Of a stretch of DNA of 64,000 nt, positions 33,639 through 43,064 are shown in pieces. The translations under genes were made by a program, and so were the position numbers. Numbering within the stretch: the first letter of the stretch is position 1; each line of letters starts with the position of its first letter. Origin of the DNA: an uncultured Eubacteriales bacterium (GTDB lineage Bacteria; Bacillota; Clostridia; Peptostreptococcales; Anaerovoracaceae); contig CACYLW010000002.1 in NCBI GenBank assembly GCA_902775345.1, forward strand, positions 1 to 64,000, written 5' to 3'. The notes beneath the pieces were generated by a model. It ran no database searches. It was not told the DNA's origin and saw only the letters and a program-made list of their open reading frames with translations.

Positions 33639-34394
33639 ATGGAATTGAGTATTTGGACTTTTTTGATAGTATGTCCTCTGACTTTTCTTGGAGGATTTGT
33701 TGACGCAGTCGCGGGCGGCGGAGGGCTTATCTCGCTGCCCGCTTATATGATTGCGGGAGTGCCTGTCCACAATGCGATAGCTACTAACAAGCTGAGTTCG
33801 GGCATGGGTACCACGGTTTCAACATACAGGCTTGCAAGGCTTGGATATATCCCATGGCGAAGAGCTGCTTTGTGCATTCTGATGGCCATTATCGGATCAT
33901 CGGCCGGTGCGAATCTCGCACTTATGGTGGATGCGGAACTCTTCAAAAGGCTCATGCTAATAATAATCCCGCTGACGGCGCTGTATGTCATGCGGAATAA
34001 AAAGATGGACGAAAAGGAGCCTTTGAGCAGCCGTCAGACCGTTATAAGGTCTGCGCTGGTGGCGCTTCTGATAGGAGTTTACGACGGCTTCTACGGACCT
34101 GGTACGGGAACGTTCCTGATACTGCTTCTTACAGGATTTGCTCATTTCAAACTCGGAGAGGCGAACGGAGTGGCAAAGTCCATCAATCTTACGACGAATC
34201 TGTCGTCGCTTGCGGTCTATCTCATGAATGGCAAGGTAATAATACTGCTTGGTTTATTCGGAGGGCTGTTCGGTATTATCGGCAACTACATCGGTGTAAC
34301 ATTCTTCGAAAAGAAAGGCGCCAGGGCAGTCAGGCCGCTGATGCTGACCGTACTCGTGATCTTTTTTATAAGGATACTCACGGAGATACTCTGA
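33639..34394 (+). CDS. TSUP-family (TauE/SafE) membrane permease
   Basis: This is a 251-residue protein with about eight hydrophobic segments in two halves. The first half contains 'FLGGFVDAVAGGGGLISLPA' and 'NAIATNKLSSGMGTTVSTYR', and the second 'GVYDGFYGPGTGTFLILLL', both hallmarks of the TauE/SafE/YfcA family. Members export or import sulfite, sulfonates or small organic anions; the substrate here is unknown. It lies 31 bases after bioY and 26 before the second racemase gene without terminators, so it may belong to the same transcript. The ribosome site is weak. Confidence 0.9.
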   Translation: MELSIWTFLIVCPLTFLGGFVDAVAGGGGLISLPAYMIAGVPVHNAIATNKLSSGMGTTVSTYRLARLGYIPWRRAALCILMAIIGSSAGANLALMVDAELFKRLMLIIIPLTALYVMRNKKMDEKEPLSSRQTVIRSALVALLIGVYDGFYGPGTGTFLILLLTGFAHFKLGEANGVAKSINLTTNLSSLAVYLMNGKVIILLGLFGGLFGIIGNYIGVTFFEKKGARAVRPLMLTVLVIFFIRILTEIL

Positions 34395-34420
34395 TAAAGT
34401 GCCGGAAAAAGACATTTGAA

Positions 34421-35137
34421 ATGAATAACTATAAGACCATAGGAATAATAGGCGGGATGGGACCTCTGGCTACGTATGATCTGGCTGAAAAGATCCTTGA
34501 TAATACAGTTGCCTCCTGCGATCAGGATAACATTCCCGTGCTTATTGACTGCAATACAAGAATAGCAGACAGGACTGCCGCGATACTGCATGGAGGAGCA
34601 GATCCCAGACCGGAGATGAAGAAAAGCGCAAAGCGCCTCGAAGAGGCCGGCGCCGATGTTCTCATTATTGCATGCAATACCGCACACTATTTTTACGACA
34701 GCGTATGCGAGGATATCAGCATACCGGTCCTTCACATGCCGCGTCTGACTGCTCAGCGTCTTCTTGACATGGGCGTAAAGAAGGCAGGGGTGCTGGCGAC
34801 GGACGGGACCTGCGAGAGTGGAGTCTACGGCAATGCGCTTGAGGAAGAAGGGATAGAGCCTGTATATCCGTCAGCGGAAAAGCAGAAGATCATCATGAGC
34901 CTGATTTACGATCATGTCAAGGCGGGCATTATGGATTTTTCAGATCTTGACATTGACGGGGTCCTGGCAGAAATGCAGGAGAAAGGGGCGGAAGCCCTGA
35001 TCCTTGGCTGCACCGAGCTTCCAATGGCTTTTGATATAATAGGAGATACCCCGGTACCTGTTGTCGATCCGACCGAAGTGCTTGCAAGGGCTGCGGTCTC
35101 ATTTGCCGGAGCGCCTCTGAAAAACAGACAGAAATAA
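34421..35137 (+). CDS. Aspartate/glutamate racemase-family protein (both cysteines present)
   Basis: This 238-residue protein carries both catalytic cysteines expected of a cofactor-independent racemase: C85 in 'IIACNTAHYF' and C197 in 'ILGCTELPMAF'. The N-terminal 'GIIGGMGPLATYDL' matches the aspartate racemase subgroup. It is clearly paralogous to the protein at 30965 along its whole length. Together they bracket the symporter, bioY and TSUP genes. Likely reaction: interconversion of D- and L-aspartate (or glutamate), giving access to D-amino acids from cell wall or diet. Substrate preference cannot be read from the sequence. Confidence 0.9.
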   Translation: MNNYKTIGIIGGMGPLATYDLAEKILDNTVASCDQDNIPVLIDCNTRIADRTAAILHGGADPRPEMKKSAKRLEEAGADVLIIACNTAHYFYDSVCEDISIPVLHMPRLTAQRLLDMGVKKAGVLATDGTCESGVYGNALEEEGIEPVYPSAEKQKIIMSLIYDHVKAGIMDFSDLDIDGVLAEMQEKGAEALILGCTELPMAFDIIGDTPVPVVDPTEVLARAAVSFAGAPLKNRQK

Positions 35138-35181
35138 GGAAACTCTAAGACAAAAAAGAGTTTCAATATATAGAGCTGGCG

Positions 35182-35240
35182 TGCTACAATTAACCGGGAA
35201 AGGGAAGGGACGGTTTACAAACCGGTCTCTTTCATTTTTT
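35182..35240 (+). promoter_or_regulatory. Extended -10 promoter and leader hairpin of the GPH transporter gene
   Basis: TGC-TACAAT (35182-35190) is an extended -10 element. Downstream, GACGGTTT (35209-35216) pairs with AACCGGTC (35220-35227) with a bulge, and a T-rich run ending at 35240 follows. If the promoter is real, this hairpin lies in the leader and could attenuate transcription. Otherwise it is a weak terminator of the upstream operon. Confidence 0.35.
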
Positions 35241-35261
35241 GCTTTAAGTAAGGAGAGATAT

Positions 35262-36620
35262 ATGCAGAAGAAACCTATCACTAACAAGCTGCTTTGGATA
35301 TTCGCCGTCGGACAGTTCGGATGGAGCCTGCTTTCGGGCATAGTAGCCAACTGGATGGTTTATTATTACACGGGCACACCTGATGAGCAGAACCCGCTCA
35401 CCGGCATATTTGCCTCGGGGATCACCCAGCATCCGATACTTTTCAAACTGACACTGTTCGGACTCGTTCTTGCTGTCGGACGCATATTCGACGCTATAAC
35501 AGATCCGCTGATCGCCGGATGGTCTGACCGCGCAAAGTATAAGGGCGGCCGCCGCATACCGTTCATGCGCGCCATAGCAGTGCCTTTCGCTCTTATCACC
35601 ATCGGGCTTTTCACATTGCCTCAGACAGCTAACATAGTAGTCAACGATGTGATACTGTTCGCGCTGCTGATAACTTTCTATCTGTTCATGACGATATTCT
35701 GTACGCCGTACAACGCTCTGATCGCAGAACTCGGTGATACTCAGGAACACCGCATCAATGTTTCGACTTACATATCGTTTACATTTATCGCAGGCCAGTC
35801 GATATCTTTCATGCTGCCTAACGTTGCCGGAGCTCTTCAGGGAGCTTTCGGACTGGAAGGCTCTGTAAGAATGGCTGTAGCTGTAATGGCGACCCTTGCC
35901 TGCGTAGCCATGCTCGTACCTTCTCTGTACATAAAGGAGCGTGATTATCTTGAAGCAAAGCCGAGTGAGACAAAAGCATTTTCATCGCTTCTCAAGACTT
36001 TCCAGAACAGGCAGTTCAGACGTTTCGTCTACAGTGATGTGATTTATTTCTTTGCATTGACGCTGTTCCAGACCGGACTCGCGTTTTATGAGACTAAGCT
36101 GATGGGGATCGAGGACACCTGGACATTTGTGCTGACAGCAACCATGACTTTCCTCAGCGTATGCCAGTACCCTATAGTCAACAAGCTGGCACCTAAAATC
36201 GGAAAGAAGAAAATGATCATCACCGGATTCTTCGGTTATGCGCTGGTGTTCCTTATCACTTTCCTTTGCGGAAAGGGGCTGTACTGGGGCTTCATCGTAG
36301 CTGTATGCGCATCCGTACCTATGGCTATTCTGGGCATCCTGCCTCAGGCCTGCGTTGCAGACGTAGCTGAACTCAGCCGTCTTGAGACAGGTGAGGACCG
36401 CAGCGGCATGTTCTTCGCGGCCCGTACATTCGCATTCAAGATGGGTCAGGCGCTCGCTATGGTAGTGTTCACATCGATCACGGTTTCGGGAACACCGGGA
36501 AGCTACAGGGCAACAGCAGCTGTGGCGTTCGTTACCTGCGTCACCGGAGCCTGCCTCTTCTTCCTTTATAACGAGAAGATGATCCTCGCAAGGATCAGGG
36601 AGATCAAGGGCGAGGAGTAA
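35262..36620 (+). CDS. GPH-family sugar:cation symporter (MFS)
   Basis: This is a 452-residue transporter with about 12 membrane segments. 'GRIFDAITDPLIAGWSDRAK' followed by 'GGRRIPFM' is the signature of the glycoside-pentoside-hexuronide:cation symporter family, which imports sugars or glycosides with sodium or protons. The frame is open from 35181, but ATG 35262 has an ideal AAGGAGAG site and matches the family's N-terminus ('PITNKLLWIFAVGQFGWSLL'). The gene stands alone between a leader hairpin and a strong terminator, with no sugar enzyme beside it. The substrate is therefore unknown. Confidence 0.88.
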   Translation: MQKKPITNKLLWIFAVGQFGWSLLSGIVANWMVYYYTGTPDEQNPLTGIFASGITQHPILFKLTLFGLVLAVGRIFDAITDPLIAGWSDRAKYKGGRRIPFMRAIAVPFALITIGLFTLPQTANIVVNDVILFALLITFYLFMTIFCTPYNALIAELGDTQEHRINVSTYISFTFIAGQSISFMLPNVAGALQGAFGLEGSVRMAVAVMATLACVAMLVPSLYIKERDYLEAKPSETKAFSSLLKTFQNRQFRRFVYSDVIYFFALTLFQTGLAFYETKLMGIEDTWTFVLTATMTFLSVCQYPIVNKLAPKIGKKKMIITGFFGYALVFLITFLCGKGLYWGFIVAVCASVPMAILGILPQACVADVAELSRLETGEDRSGMFFAARTFAFKMGQALAMVVFTSITVSGTPGSYRATAAVAFVTCVTGACLFFLYNEKMILARIREIKGEE

Positions 36621-36636
36621 ACCTGCAAAAATATGT

Positions 36637-36670
36637 AAGAAGCATATGCCGGTCATATGCTTCTTTTTTT
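36637..36670 (+). terminator. Intrinsic terminator after the GPH transporter
   Basis: AAGAAGCATATG (36637-36648) pairs perfectly with CATATGCTTCTT (36654-36665) across a five-base loop and is followed by T residues. Confidence 0.93.
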
Positions 36671-36684
36671 GTTTCTGCTGTTTG

Positions 36685-36693
36685 TGATATTAT
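36685..36693 (+). promoter_or_regulatory. Extended -10 placing transcription start at the MATE start codon
   Basis: TGA-TATTAT ends seven bases before the ATG at 36700. Transcription would therefore begin at or next to the start codon, and no ribosome binding site is present, so the transcript may be leaderless. Confidence 0.4.
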
Positions 36694-36699
36694 AGAACC

Positions 36700-38106
36700 A
36701 TGAAGCAGGGAAGATATTCACATGCTGCAGACAATCCGCTCGGCAATGCTCCGCTGGCTCCGTTGATAGCCAGGTTTTCCATCCCGGCCATTATAAGCAT
36801 GCTTATCGGAGCAGCCTATAACGTTACTGACCAGATATTCATTGGCCATGTTGTTGGCATGCTCGGAAACGCCGCAACAAATGTAGCTTTCCCGACTGTA
36901 ACACTGACGACAGGACTAAGCATGCTGTTCGGAATAGGAACTGCAGCGAATTTCAGTATCAGTCAGGGCGCAGACGAACCCGGCGAAGCAAGAAAGTATG
37001 TGCATACCGGACTGGCAGGAGTCGTTATCGCCGGCATTGTCACGGGCTTACTTCTGTTTCTGCTGAGATTTAAAGTCGCTGCGATATGCGGTGCTGATCC
37101 GGACGGAATGGTATATGATTACGCGGTGACATACCTTTCCATCACGACCATAGGTATTCCGTTTCACATGTTCTCACATACCGCCTCTACCATCATAAGA
37201 GCGGACGGAAGTCCTGCCTATTCGATGATATGCACTGTATCGGGAGCTGTGCTTAATGTGTTCCTGGACTGGCTGTTCATGTTCCCTCTGGGCATGGGGC
37301 TTGCGGGAGCAGCTGCCGCAACCTCTGTATCGCAGGCGTTCAGCTGCATGATGGCGGTCCTTTATCTGCCGCGATTCAGGGCGTTTGACATAAGACTGAG
37401 CGATATGAAAGTGAGCCTTCCGTATCTGAAACGGAGCATGTCAGCGGGCATCCCGAACTTCTGCAATCATATGCTGATGATGTGTACGGCGATAGTGCTC
37501 AACAATGTGCTTTCGTCTTACGGTGCCGCATCGGTTTATGGCCCGGACATACCGCTGGCAGTAGCCGGTATCGCTCAGAAGACCAACATGATAATGGTGT
37601 CTTTTGCCGTAGGACTGGCACAGGGCTGCCAGCCTATATGGGGGTTCAATCTCGGCGCCGGAAAATATGAGCGGGTGAAAGGCACATACTGGAGAGCATT
37701 CGGCGCTGCATTCACGGTGGGAGTGCTGTTCTTCGTGGCGCTTCAGACATGCCCGAGGCAGATAATCTCCATATTCGGCACGGGTTCCGACCTGTACTTT
37801 GAATTTGCTGAAAAATACCTGAAGATATACATGCTGCTGGTGTTTTTCCAGAACATACAGCCTGTAACGATCAATTATTTCTCCGCGACCGGCAACCACA
37901 GGCAGGGCCTGATGGTATCGCTGTCGAGACAGGGCCTGTTTCTTATCCCTTTGCTTCTGATACTGCCGAAGTTCTTTGGGATCAACGGTGTTCTCGCTGC
38001 AAGCCCGATAGCTGACACAATGGCTTTCATAATGTCTGTTTCGATGGTGCTCCTCAGCTTCAGAAGGCTGTACGAATTAAACCCCAGGGAGCATGACCGG
38101 CAGTAA
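36700..38106 (+). CDS. MATE-family multidrug/metabolite exporter
   Basis: This 468-residue protein has twelve expected membrane segments. The N-terminus 'NPLGNAPLAPLIARFSIPAI' and 'GAAYNVTDQIFIGHVVGMLG' matches the NorM/DinF-like MATE group of Firmicutes, which exports cationic compounds using sodium or protons. The second half contains 'VGLAQGCQPIWGFNLGAGKY', the matching repeat motif. There is no ribosome binding site upstream, and the predicted transcription start coincides with the ATG. The gene is flanked by terminators, so it is monocistronic. The substrate is unknown. Confidence 0.92.
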   Translation: MKQGRYSHAADNPLGNAPLAPLIARFSIPAIISMLIGAAYNVTDQIFIGHVVGMLGNAATNVAFPTVTLTTGLSMLFGIGTAANFSISQGADEPGEARKYVHTGLAGVVIAGIVTGLLLFLLRFKVAAICGADPDGMVYDYAVTYLSITTIGIPFHMFSHTASTIIRADGSPAYSMICTVSGAVLNVFLDWLFMFPLGMGLAGAAAATSVSQAFSCMMAVLYLPRFRAFDIRLSDMKVSLPYLKRSMSAGIPNFCNHMLMMCTAIVLNNVLSSYGAASVYGPDIPLAVAGIAQKTNMIMVSFAVGLAQGCQPIWGFNLGAGKYERVKGTYWRAFGAAFTVGVLFFVALQTCPRQIISIFGTGSDLYFEFAEKYLKIYMLLVFFQNIQPVTINYFSATGNHRQGLMVSLSRQGLFLIPLLLILPKFFGINGVLAASPIADTMAFIMSVSMVLLSFRRLYELNPREHDRQ

Positions 38107-38117
38107 AAAACACAATC

Positions 38118-38149
38118 AAAGCCTTTGCTATACCACGAAGGCTTTTTTT
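38118..38149 (+). terminator. Intrinsic terminator after the MATE gene
   Basis: AAAGCCTT (38118-38125) pairs with AAGGCTTT (38138-38145), followed by more T residues. A TATAAT at 38152-38157 directly after it may start the next transcript. Confidence 0.85.
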
Positions 38150-38226
38150 AGTATAATAAACTATGTATAGGCAGTTTATATGACGCATGTCGAAAAGTGT
38201 ATCAAGACTGAAAAGGAAAGAACCTG

Positions 38227-41200
38227 ATGAGTCTTTTATATAAATTACAAAAGGAAACGGGGCGCTGTGCAAGGATACTGATGATCCTGATACTGGCACT
38301 GCTTCTTCTGGCGCAGACGGCGGCGGCGGATGATTTGGATGCGGTGGAACCGACTGTTGATCCGATCAGAAACAACGACAATTACTCTGCTGTTGTATAT
38401 GACAATACAAACGGTCTTCCTGCCGCTGAAGCAAATGCCATAGTTCAGACTTCCGAAGGCTTTATCTGGATAGGATGCTATGCGGGTCTTGTGCGTTATG
38501 ATGGCAATACCTTTGAACGTCTGGATTCCACACAGGGAGTCAACAGCATATCCAGCCTGTATGTCGATCATAAGGACAGACTCTGGATCGGTACCAATGA
38601 TAACGGCGTGGCTGTCATGGAGAACGGAGAGTTCCGTTTCTGGGATGAAAAAGACGGCCTTGGTGCTTCCAAGGTAAACGATATCGAAGGAGATGACGAA
38701 GGCCACGTATATGTCGGTACCACGGCAGGCATCTCAATGTTCAACTCTGAACTTGAAATGGTCTCTCTGGAAGACGCCAGAATCGACGATGTTTACGTTG
38801 AGAGCATGGTCTCAGGAACCGAGGGGCTGCTTTACGGGACTTCACGTGAAGGCAACGTGTTCATCCTTCGTGACGGAAATCTTGTGAACTATTACGAGAA
38901 AGATGAGACCATGCATCCTATAACCTGCGTATATCCTGACCATAAAAAGCCGGGATGGGTATATTACGGAACTGAAGATGAAGGGATCTTTCATGTTAAT
39001 CTGAGAAGCGGCTTCAGTACCGCAGAGCAGATAGATATCTCTCCGCTGGTCGGTGTCTATGATATCGACCAGATAGGTGACTACATTTGGATCTGTACGC
39101 GCAACGGGGCGGGCGCGATAGCTGAAGACGGATTCCACTCCCTTGACTATCTGCCTCTCAATAGTTCAGTTGACCATGTCATGATGGATTATGAAGGCAA
39201 CCTTTGGTTCACGTCATCGCGCCAGGGCGTAATGAAACTTGTGGCGAACCGGTTCGTGGATGTATTTGCGCGCTACGGACTCGAAAACGAGGTCATTAAT
39301 ACCACATGCGTGATGGACGGGAAACTGTACATGGGCTCAGACAGCGGGCTTATAGTTACAGACGATAAAGATGTGATAGAATCCGTTCCTCTTACTTCGG
39401 TAAGGAAAGCAGGCGGAGGTCCTCTTGAGGAGAATCAGAAAGCTTCTGACCTTATAGAACTTCTTGACGGTATCCGCATACGCTCAATAATACGTGACAG
39501 CCGTGACCGGCTCTGGATATCCACCTGGAAATCCCTGGGCCTTCTTTGTTATGACCATGGAGAGCTTACAATATTTGATGAGGCGGACGGGCTTCTGTCA
39601 GACAGCGTCCGTAGTGTATATGAAACGAAGAACGGCAGGATGCTTGTCGCGATCTCGGGAGGGCTCAACATCATAAAGGGCGATAAAGTCGTTGCTTCAT
39701 ATGACAAGGATAAAGGCATAGCCAACCGTGAGACACTCAATGTCTGCGAGGCGCCGAACGGCGATATGCTGGTAGGGTCAAACGGTGATGGCATTTACGT
39801 TATAAATAAAGAAGGTATAAAAAACATCGGGAGAGATGCCGGCCTGACTTCCGGTGTAATAATGCGTATCAGGTATGACGAAGAAGACAAAGTCTTCTGG
39901 CTGGTTACGGGAAACTCGCTTGCCTATATGACAGAAGACTACAAAGTGAAAACAATAAGCAAATTCCCATACCCGGACAACCTCGATATAGTAAAAAACA
40001 GCAAGGGTGATATGTGGATACTCAGCAGTGACGGCATTTACGTTGCCTCTGCTGAAGATCTGCTGAAAAATAAAGTCACCGACCCTGTGCATTACGGAAT
40101 AGCCAATGGGATCCCGTGCATAGCCACAAGCAATCCTTATAATTATCTGACGGAGAACGGTGATTTATACATCTCGGGCCGGTCGGGCGTGGTAAAGGTA
40201 AATATCGAAGAGCCTATTGAAAAAATCGAAGATCTGAAAATGGCGGTCCCGTTTATCAAAGCGGACAGCAAATTCATTTATCCGGATGAGAAAGGATATT
40301 TCAGGATACCTGCCAGTGCCAGGAAAGTGGCGGTCTATGCGTATGTTTACAACTATTCACTGACTGATCCTACGGTGTCATTCATGCTCAGAGGCTTTGA
40401 AAGAAAGCCGTCGGTTCTCAAGCGAAGCGAACTGGGCCCGCTGTACTACACAAATCTGCAGGGCGGCACTTACAGGTTCGACATGCAGATAATGGATGCG
40501 ATGGGCAGGAGCAGCAAGACGATGACTGCAACGATCATCAAGGCAAAGGCCTTTTATGAGCAGGCCTGGTTCTTTGTGCTTGCAATGGCATTGTTCGCGG
40601 TCGCGTCCCTTACAGCTCTGCAGCTTTATGTCCGCGGAAAAATGAAAAAGGTTGAAAAGAAGCATCGCGAGCAGGTAGAACGTGAGCGTGTCTTCAACGA
40701 ACTGCACATGGCCAGTCAGATCCAGACAGGCGTACTCCCTCACGATTTCCCTCCGTTCCCTGAACGCAAGGAATTTGACATATATGCCATGATGGATCCT
40801 GCGCGGGAGGTAGGCGGTGACTTTTACGACTTCTTCATGATCGATGATGATCACCTCTGCCTGGTGATAGCGGATGTAAGCGGCAAGGGTATTCCGGCAT
40901 CATTGTTCATGATGAACACGAAGGTCATTCTGAAGACGTATGCTATGGGAAATAACACCCCTGCGGAGGTACTCGAAAAGACAAATACAGAGATATGCTC
41001 CAACAATACAATGGAAATGTTCGTGACTGTATGGCTGGGCATTCTGGAGATCTCTACCGGAAAGATCGTTGCCGCAAACGCAGGACACGAGTATCCGGTC
41101 ATTGGACATGCTGGCGGTGAGTTTGAGCTTCTCAGGGATAAGCACGGATTTGTCATCGGCGGCATGGAGGGAGTGAAGTATAAGGACTATGAGATACAGT

Positions 41201-41439
41201 TTGAGCCTGGCGATAAACTTTTCTTATACACAGACGGCGTGCCTGAGGCAACAAATGTCAAAGAAGAGATGTTCGGTACAGACCGTCTGCTCGATGCGCT
41301 GAATACTGACGTTTACGCGCCGGTCGAGGAGATGCTGAGGAACGTCCGCAAGGCGGTGTCGGAGTTCACGCCTGGCGCGGAGCAGTTTGATGACCTGACA
41401 ATGCTGGGACTGGACTATTTCGGACCTGAAGCGTATTGA
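38227..41439 (+). CDS. Membrane sensor with two-component-type beta-propeller and SpoIIE-like PP2C phosphatase
   Basis: This is a 1070-residue signalling protein. A signal/anchor sequence covers 1-34. A large extracellular propeller of Reg_prop repeats (about 50-660, e.g. 'GFIWIGCYAGLVRYDG', 'RLWIGTNDNGVAVMENGEF', 'DMLVGSNGDGIYVIN') is followed by a Y_Y_Y-like domain (about 690-770), a transmembrane helix (779-801) and a short coiled linker. The cytoplasmic SpoIIE-type PP2C domain spans about 835-1065. Metal-binding motifs are intact: 'REVGGDFYDFF', 'ADVSGKGIPASLFM', 'TDGVPEA' and 'FDDLTML'. Such phosphatases usually dephosphorylate anti-sigma-factor antagonists, but no STAS partner gene is near. 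The extracellular propeller suggests glycan sensing. The FGGY kinase follows after 16 bases. Confidence 0.9.
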   Translation: MSLLYKLQKETGRCARILMILILALLLLAQTAAADDLDAVEPTVDPIRNNDNYSAVVYDNTNGLPAAEANAIVQTSEGFIWIGCYAGLVRYDGNTFERLDSTQGVNSISSLYVDHKDRLWIGTNDNGVAVMENGEFRFWDEKDGLGASKVNDIEGDDEGHVYVGTTAGISMFNSELEMVSLEDARIDDVYVESMVSGTEGLLYGTSREGNVFILRDGNLVNYYEKDETMHPITCVYPDHKKPGWVYYGTEDEGIFHVNLRSGFSTAEQIDISPLVGVYDIDQIGDYIWICTRNGAGAIAEDGFHSLDYLPLNSSVDHVMMDYEGNLWFTSSRQGVMKLVANRFVDVFARYGLENEVINTTCVMDGKLYMGSDSGLIVTDDKDVIESVPLTSVRKAGGGPLEENQKASDLIELLDGIRIRSIIRDSRDRLWISTWKSLGLLCYDHGELTIFDEADGLLSDSVRSVYETKNGRMLVAISGGLNIIKGDKVVASYDKDKGIANRETLNVCEAPNGDMLVGSNGDGIYVINKEGIKNIGRDAGLTSGVIMRIRYDEEDKVFWLVTGNSLAYMTEDYKVKTISKFPYPDNLDIVKNSKGDMWILSSDGIYVASAEDLLKNKVTDPVHYGIANGIPCIATSNPYNYLTENGDLYISGRSGVVKVNIEEPIEKIEDLKMAVPFIKADSKFIYPDEKGYFRIPASARKVAVYAYVYNYSLTDPTVSFMLRGFERKPSVLKRSELGPLYYTNLQGGTYRFDMQIMDAMGRSSKTMTATIIKAKAFYEQAWFFVLAMALFAVASLTALQLYVRGKMKKVEKKHREQVERERVFNELHMASQIQTGVLPHDFPPFPERKEFDIYAMMDPAREVGGDFYDFFMIDDDHLCLVIADVSGKGIPASLFMMNTKVILKTYAMGNNTPAEVLEKTNTEICSNNTMEMFVTVWLGILEISTGKIVAANAGHEYPVIGHAGGEFELLRDKHGFVIGGMEGVKYKDYEIQFEPGDKLFLYTDGVPEATNVKEEMFGTDRLLDALNTDVYAPVEEMLRNVRKAVSEFTPGAEQFDDLTMLGLDYFGPEAY

Positions 41440-41455
41440 AATAACAGGAGAGAAC

Positions 41456-43045
41456 ATGGCGTATATACTGACATATGATATCGGGACTACAGGGGTAAAA
41501 ACATGTCTTTTTGAAGTGAATGATACGATCAGACTGATCGATTCCACCTCACAGGGATATCCTTTATATATCCTCGAGGGAGGCGGAGCCGAACAGGACG
41601 GAGATGACTGGTGGAATGGCATGGCCTCGAGCACGAGAGAGCTTTTCGGCAGGGTGGATGTCACGCCGGAACAGATAGAAGGCATATCGTTCTGCTCGCA
41701 GATGCAGGGACTCGTACTCGTAGACAGGAACGGTGAGCCGATCCACAGACCTATGAGCTACATGGATCAGCGTGCTAAGGAGGAACTGAAAAAAGGCATT
41801 GCGAACGGTATTCAGATAGCCGGAGCAAATGTGTTCAAACTCATACCTAGTCTGCGGATAACAGGGGCTGTAACGAGTTCTGTAAAGGATCCGGTCTGGA
41901 AGTATAAATGGCTTGAGAATCACGAACCGCGCTTCCGGGATGCTTACAGATGGCTCGATGTTAAGGACTACCTCATCTGCCGGTGCACCGGTGAGTTCAC
42001 CATGACTGAAGACTCCGCGTTCGGAACGCTTATATATGATACGCGCCCTGAAGGAAAGTGCTGGAGCGAGGAACTCTGCGAAATGTTCGGCATAAACATG
42101 GAACTTCTGCCGAAAATAATCAAATCGACCGACAAGGTGGGAGGTCTGACGGAGAAAGCCGCGGCGGAGCTCGGGCTGAAAGCCGGTACACCTGTATTCG
42201 GAGGAGGCGGAGACGCATCCCTGATAGGGGTAGGAGCCGGCAGCGTTAAAGTCGGCGATACGCATATATACAGCGGAACTTCGGGCTGGGTGTCAACAGT
42301 GACAAAGAGACAGGTAGTGGATGTCACATCCATGATAGCTTCAGTTACCGGCGCGCAGGAAGGCAAGTATAATTATTTCGCTGAGATGGAGACTGCCGGA
42401 AAGTGCCTGGAATGGGTCAGAGACCACCTGGCCCTTGATGAGATCGGCGTATACATTAAGAAAGAGGGCATCCCATCTGACTATGAGCAGAGAAATTCGA
42501 GCCTGTTCGGATATCTTAATGAAGTCGTTAAGGATGTGGAGCCAGGATCGGGCGGAGTCATTTTCACTCCATGGCTGCATGGCAACAGGTGTCCTTTCGA
42601 AGACCCTAACGCGACCGGAATGTTCTTCGGCATAGGACTGGAGACAGGCAAGACCGAAATGATACATGCTGTCCTTGAGGGTGTGTTCTACCATCTCAGG
42701 TGGATGCTGGAGTGCCAGGGAAGACTGGTAAAGACGTCTGATCCTGTAAGATTCGTAGGCGGCGGAGCACTTGCGCCGGTATCGTGTCAGATGCTGGCGG
42801 ATATCACGGGAAGGACCATAGAGACGGTCAGTTCTCCTCAGAATGTAGGAGCAGTCGGGGCTGCTGCGGTCGTTGCGGTCGGACTGGGACTCATACCTGA
42901 TCTCGAGTGTACAAAGCAGTTCATTCCTGTGGCTGAGACGTATAAGCCGGATATGAAAAAACACGCAAAATACAAACCGTACTACAGGACATTCAAAAGG
43001 CTGTATGCCGCAAATAAAAATCTTTTCAAGGCGGTATCGAAGTAA
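41456..43045 (+). CDS. FGGY-family carbohydrate kinase (xylulokinase-like)
   Basis: This 529-residue ATP-dependent sugar kinase opens with the phosphate-binding 'YILTYDIGTTGVKTCLFE'. It also has 'GISFCSQMQGLVLVD', the catalytic region 'GGGGDASLIGVGAGSVKVGD', and the C-terminal ATP site 'VRFVGGGALAPVSCQMLADI'. Overall it most resembles xylulokinases, though the FGGY family also covers gluconate, ribulose and glycerol kinases. The AGGAGAG site is good. It is in an operon with the SpoIIE-type sensor upstream and an uncharacterised membrane protein 19 bases downstream. No isomerase is nearby, so the sugar remains uncertain. Confidence 0.85.
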   Translation: MAYILTYDIGTTGVKTCLFEVNDTIRLIDSTSQGYPLYILEGGGAEQDGDDWWNGMASSTRELFGRVDVTPEQIEGISFCSQMQGLVLVDRNGEPIHRPMSYMDQRAKEELKKGIANGIQIAGANVFKLIPSLRITGAVTSSVKDPVWKYKWLENHEPRFRDAYRWLDVKDYLICRCTGEFTMTEDSAFGTLIYDTRPEGKCWSEELCEMFGINMELLPKIIKSTDKVGGLTEKAAAELGLKAGTPVFGGGGDASLIGVGAGSVKVGDTHIYSGTSGWVSTVTKRQVVDVTSMIASVTGAQEGKYNYFAEMETAGKCLEWVRDHLALDEIGVYIKKEGIPSDYEQRNSSLFGYLNEVVKDVEPGSGGVIFTPWLHGNRCPFEDPNATGMFFGIGLETGKTEMIHAVLEGVFYHLRWMLECQGRLVKTSDPVRFVGGGALAPVSCQMLADITGRTIETVSSPQNVGAVGAAAVVAVGLGLIPDLECTKQFIPVAETYKPDMKKHAKYKPYYRTFKRLYAANKNLFKAVSK

Positions 43046-43064
43046 ACAGAGGGGGGGTATTGTT

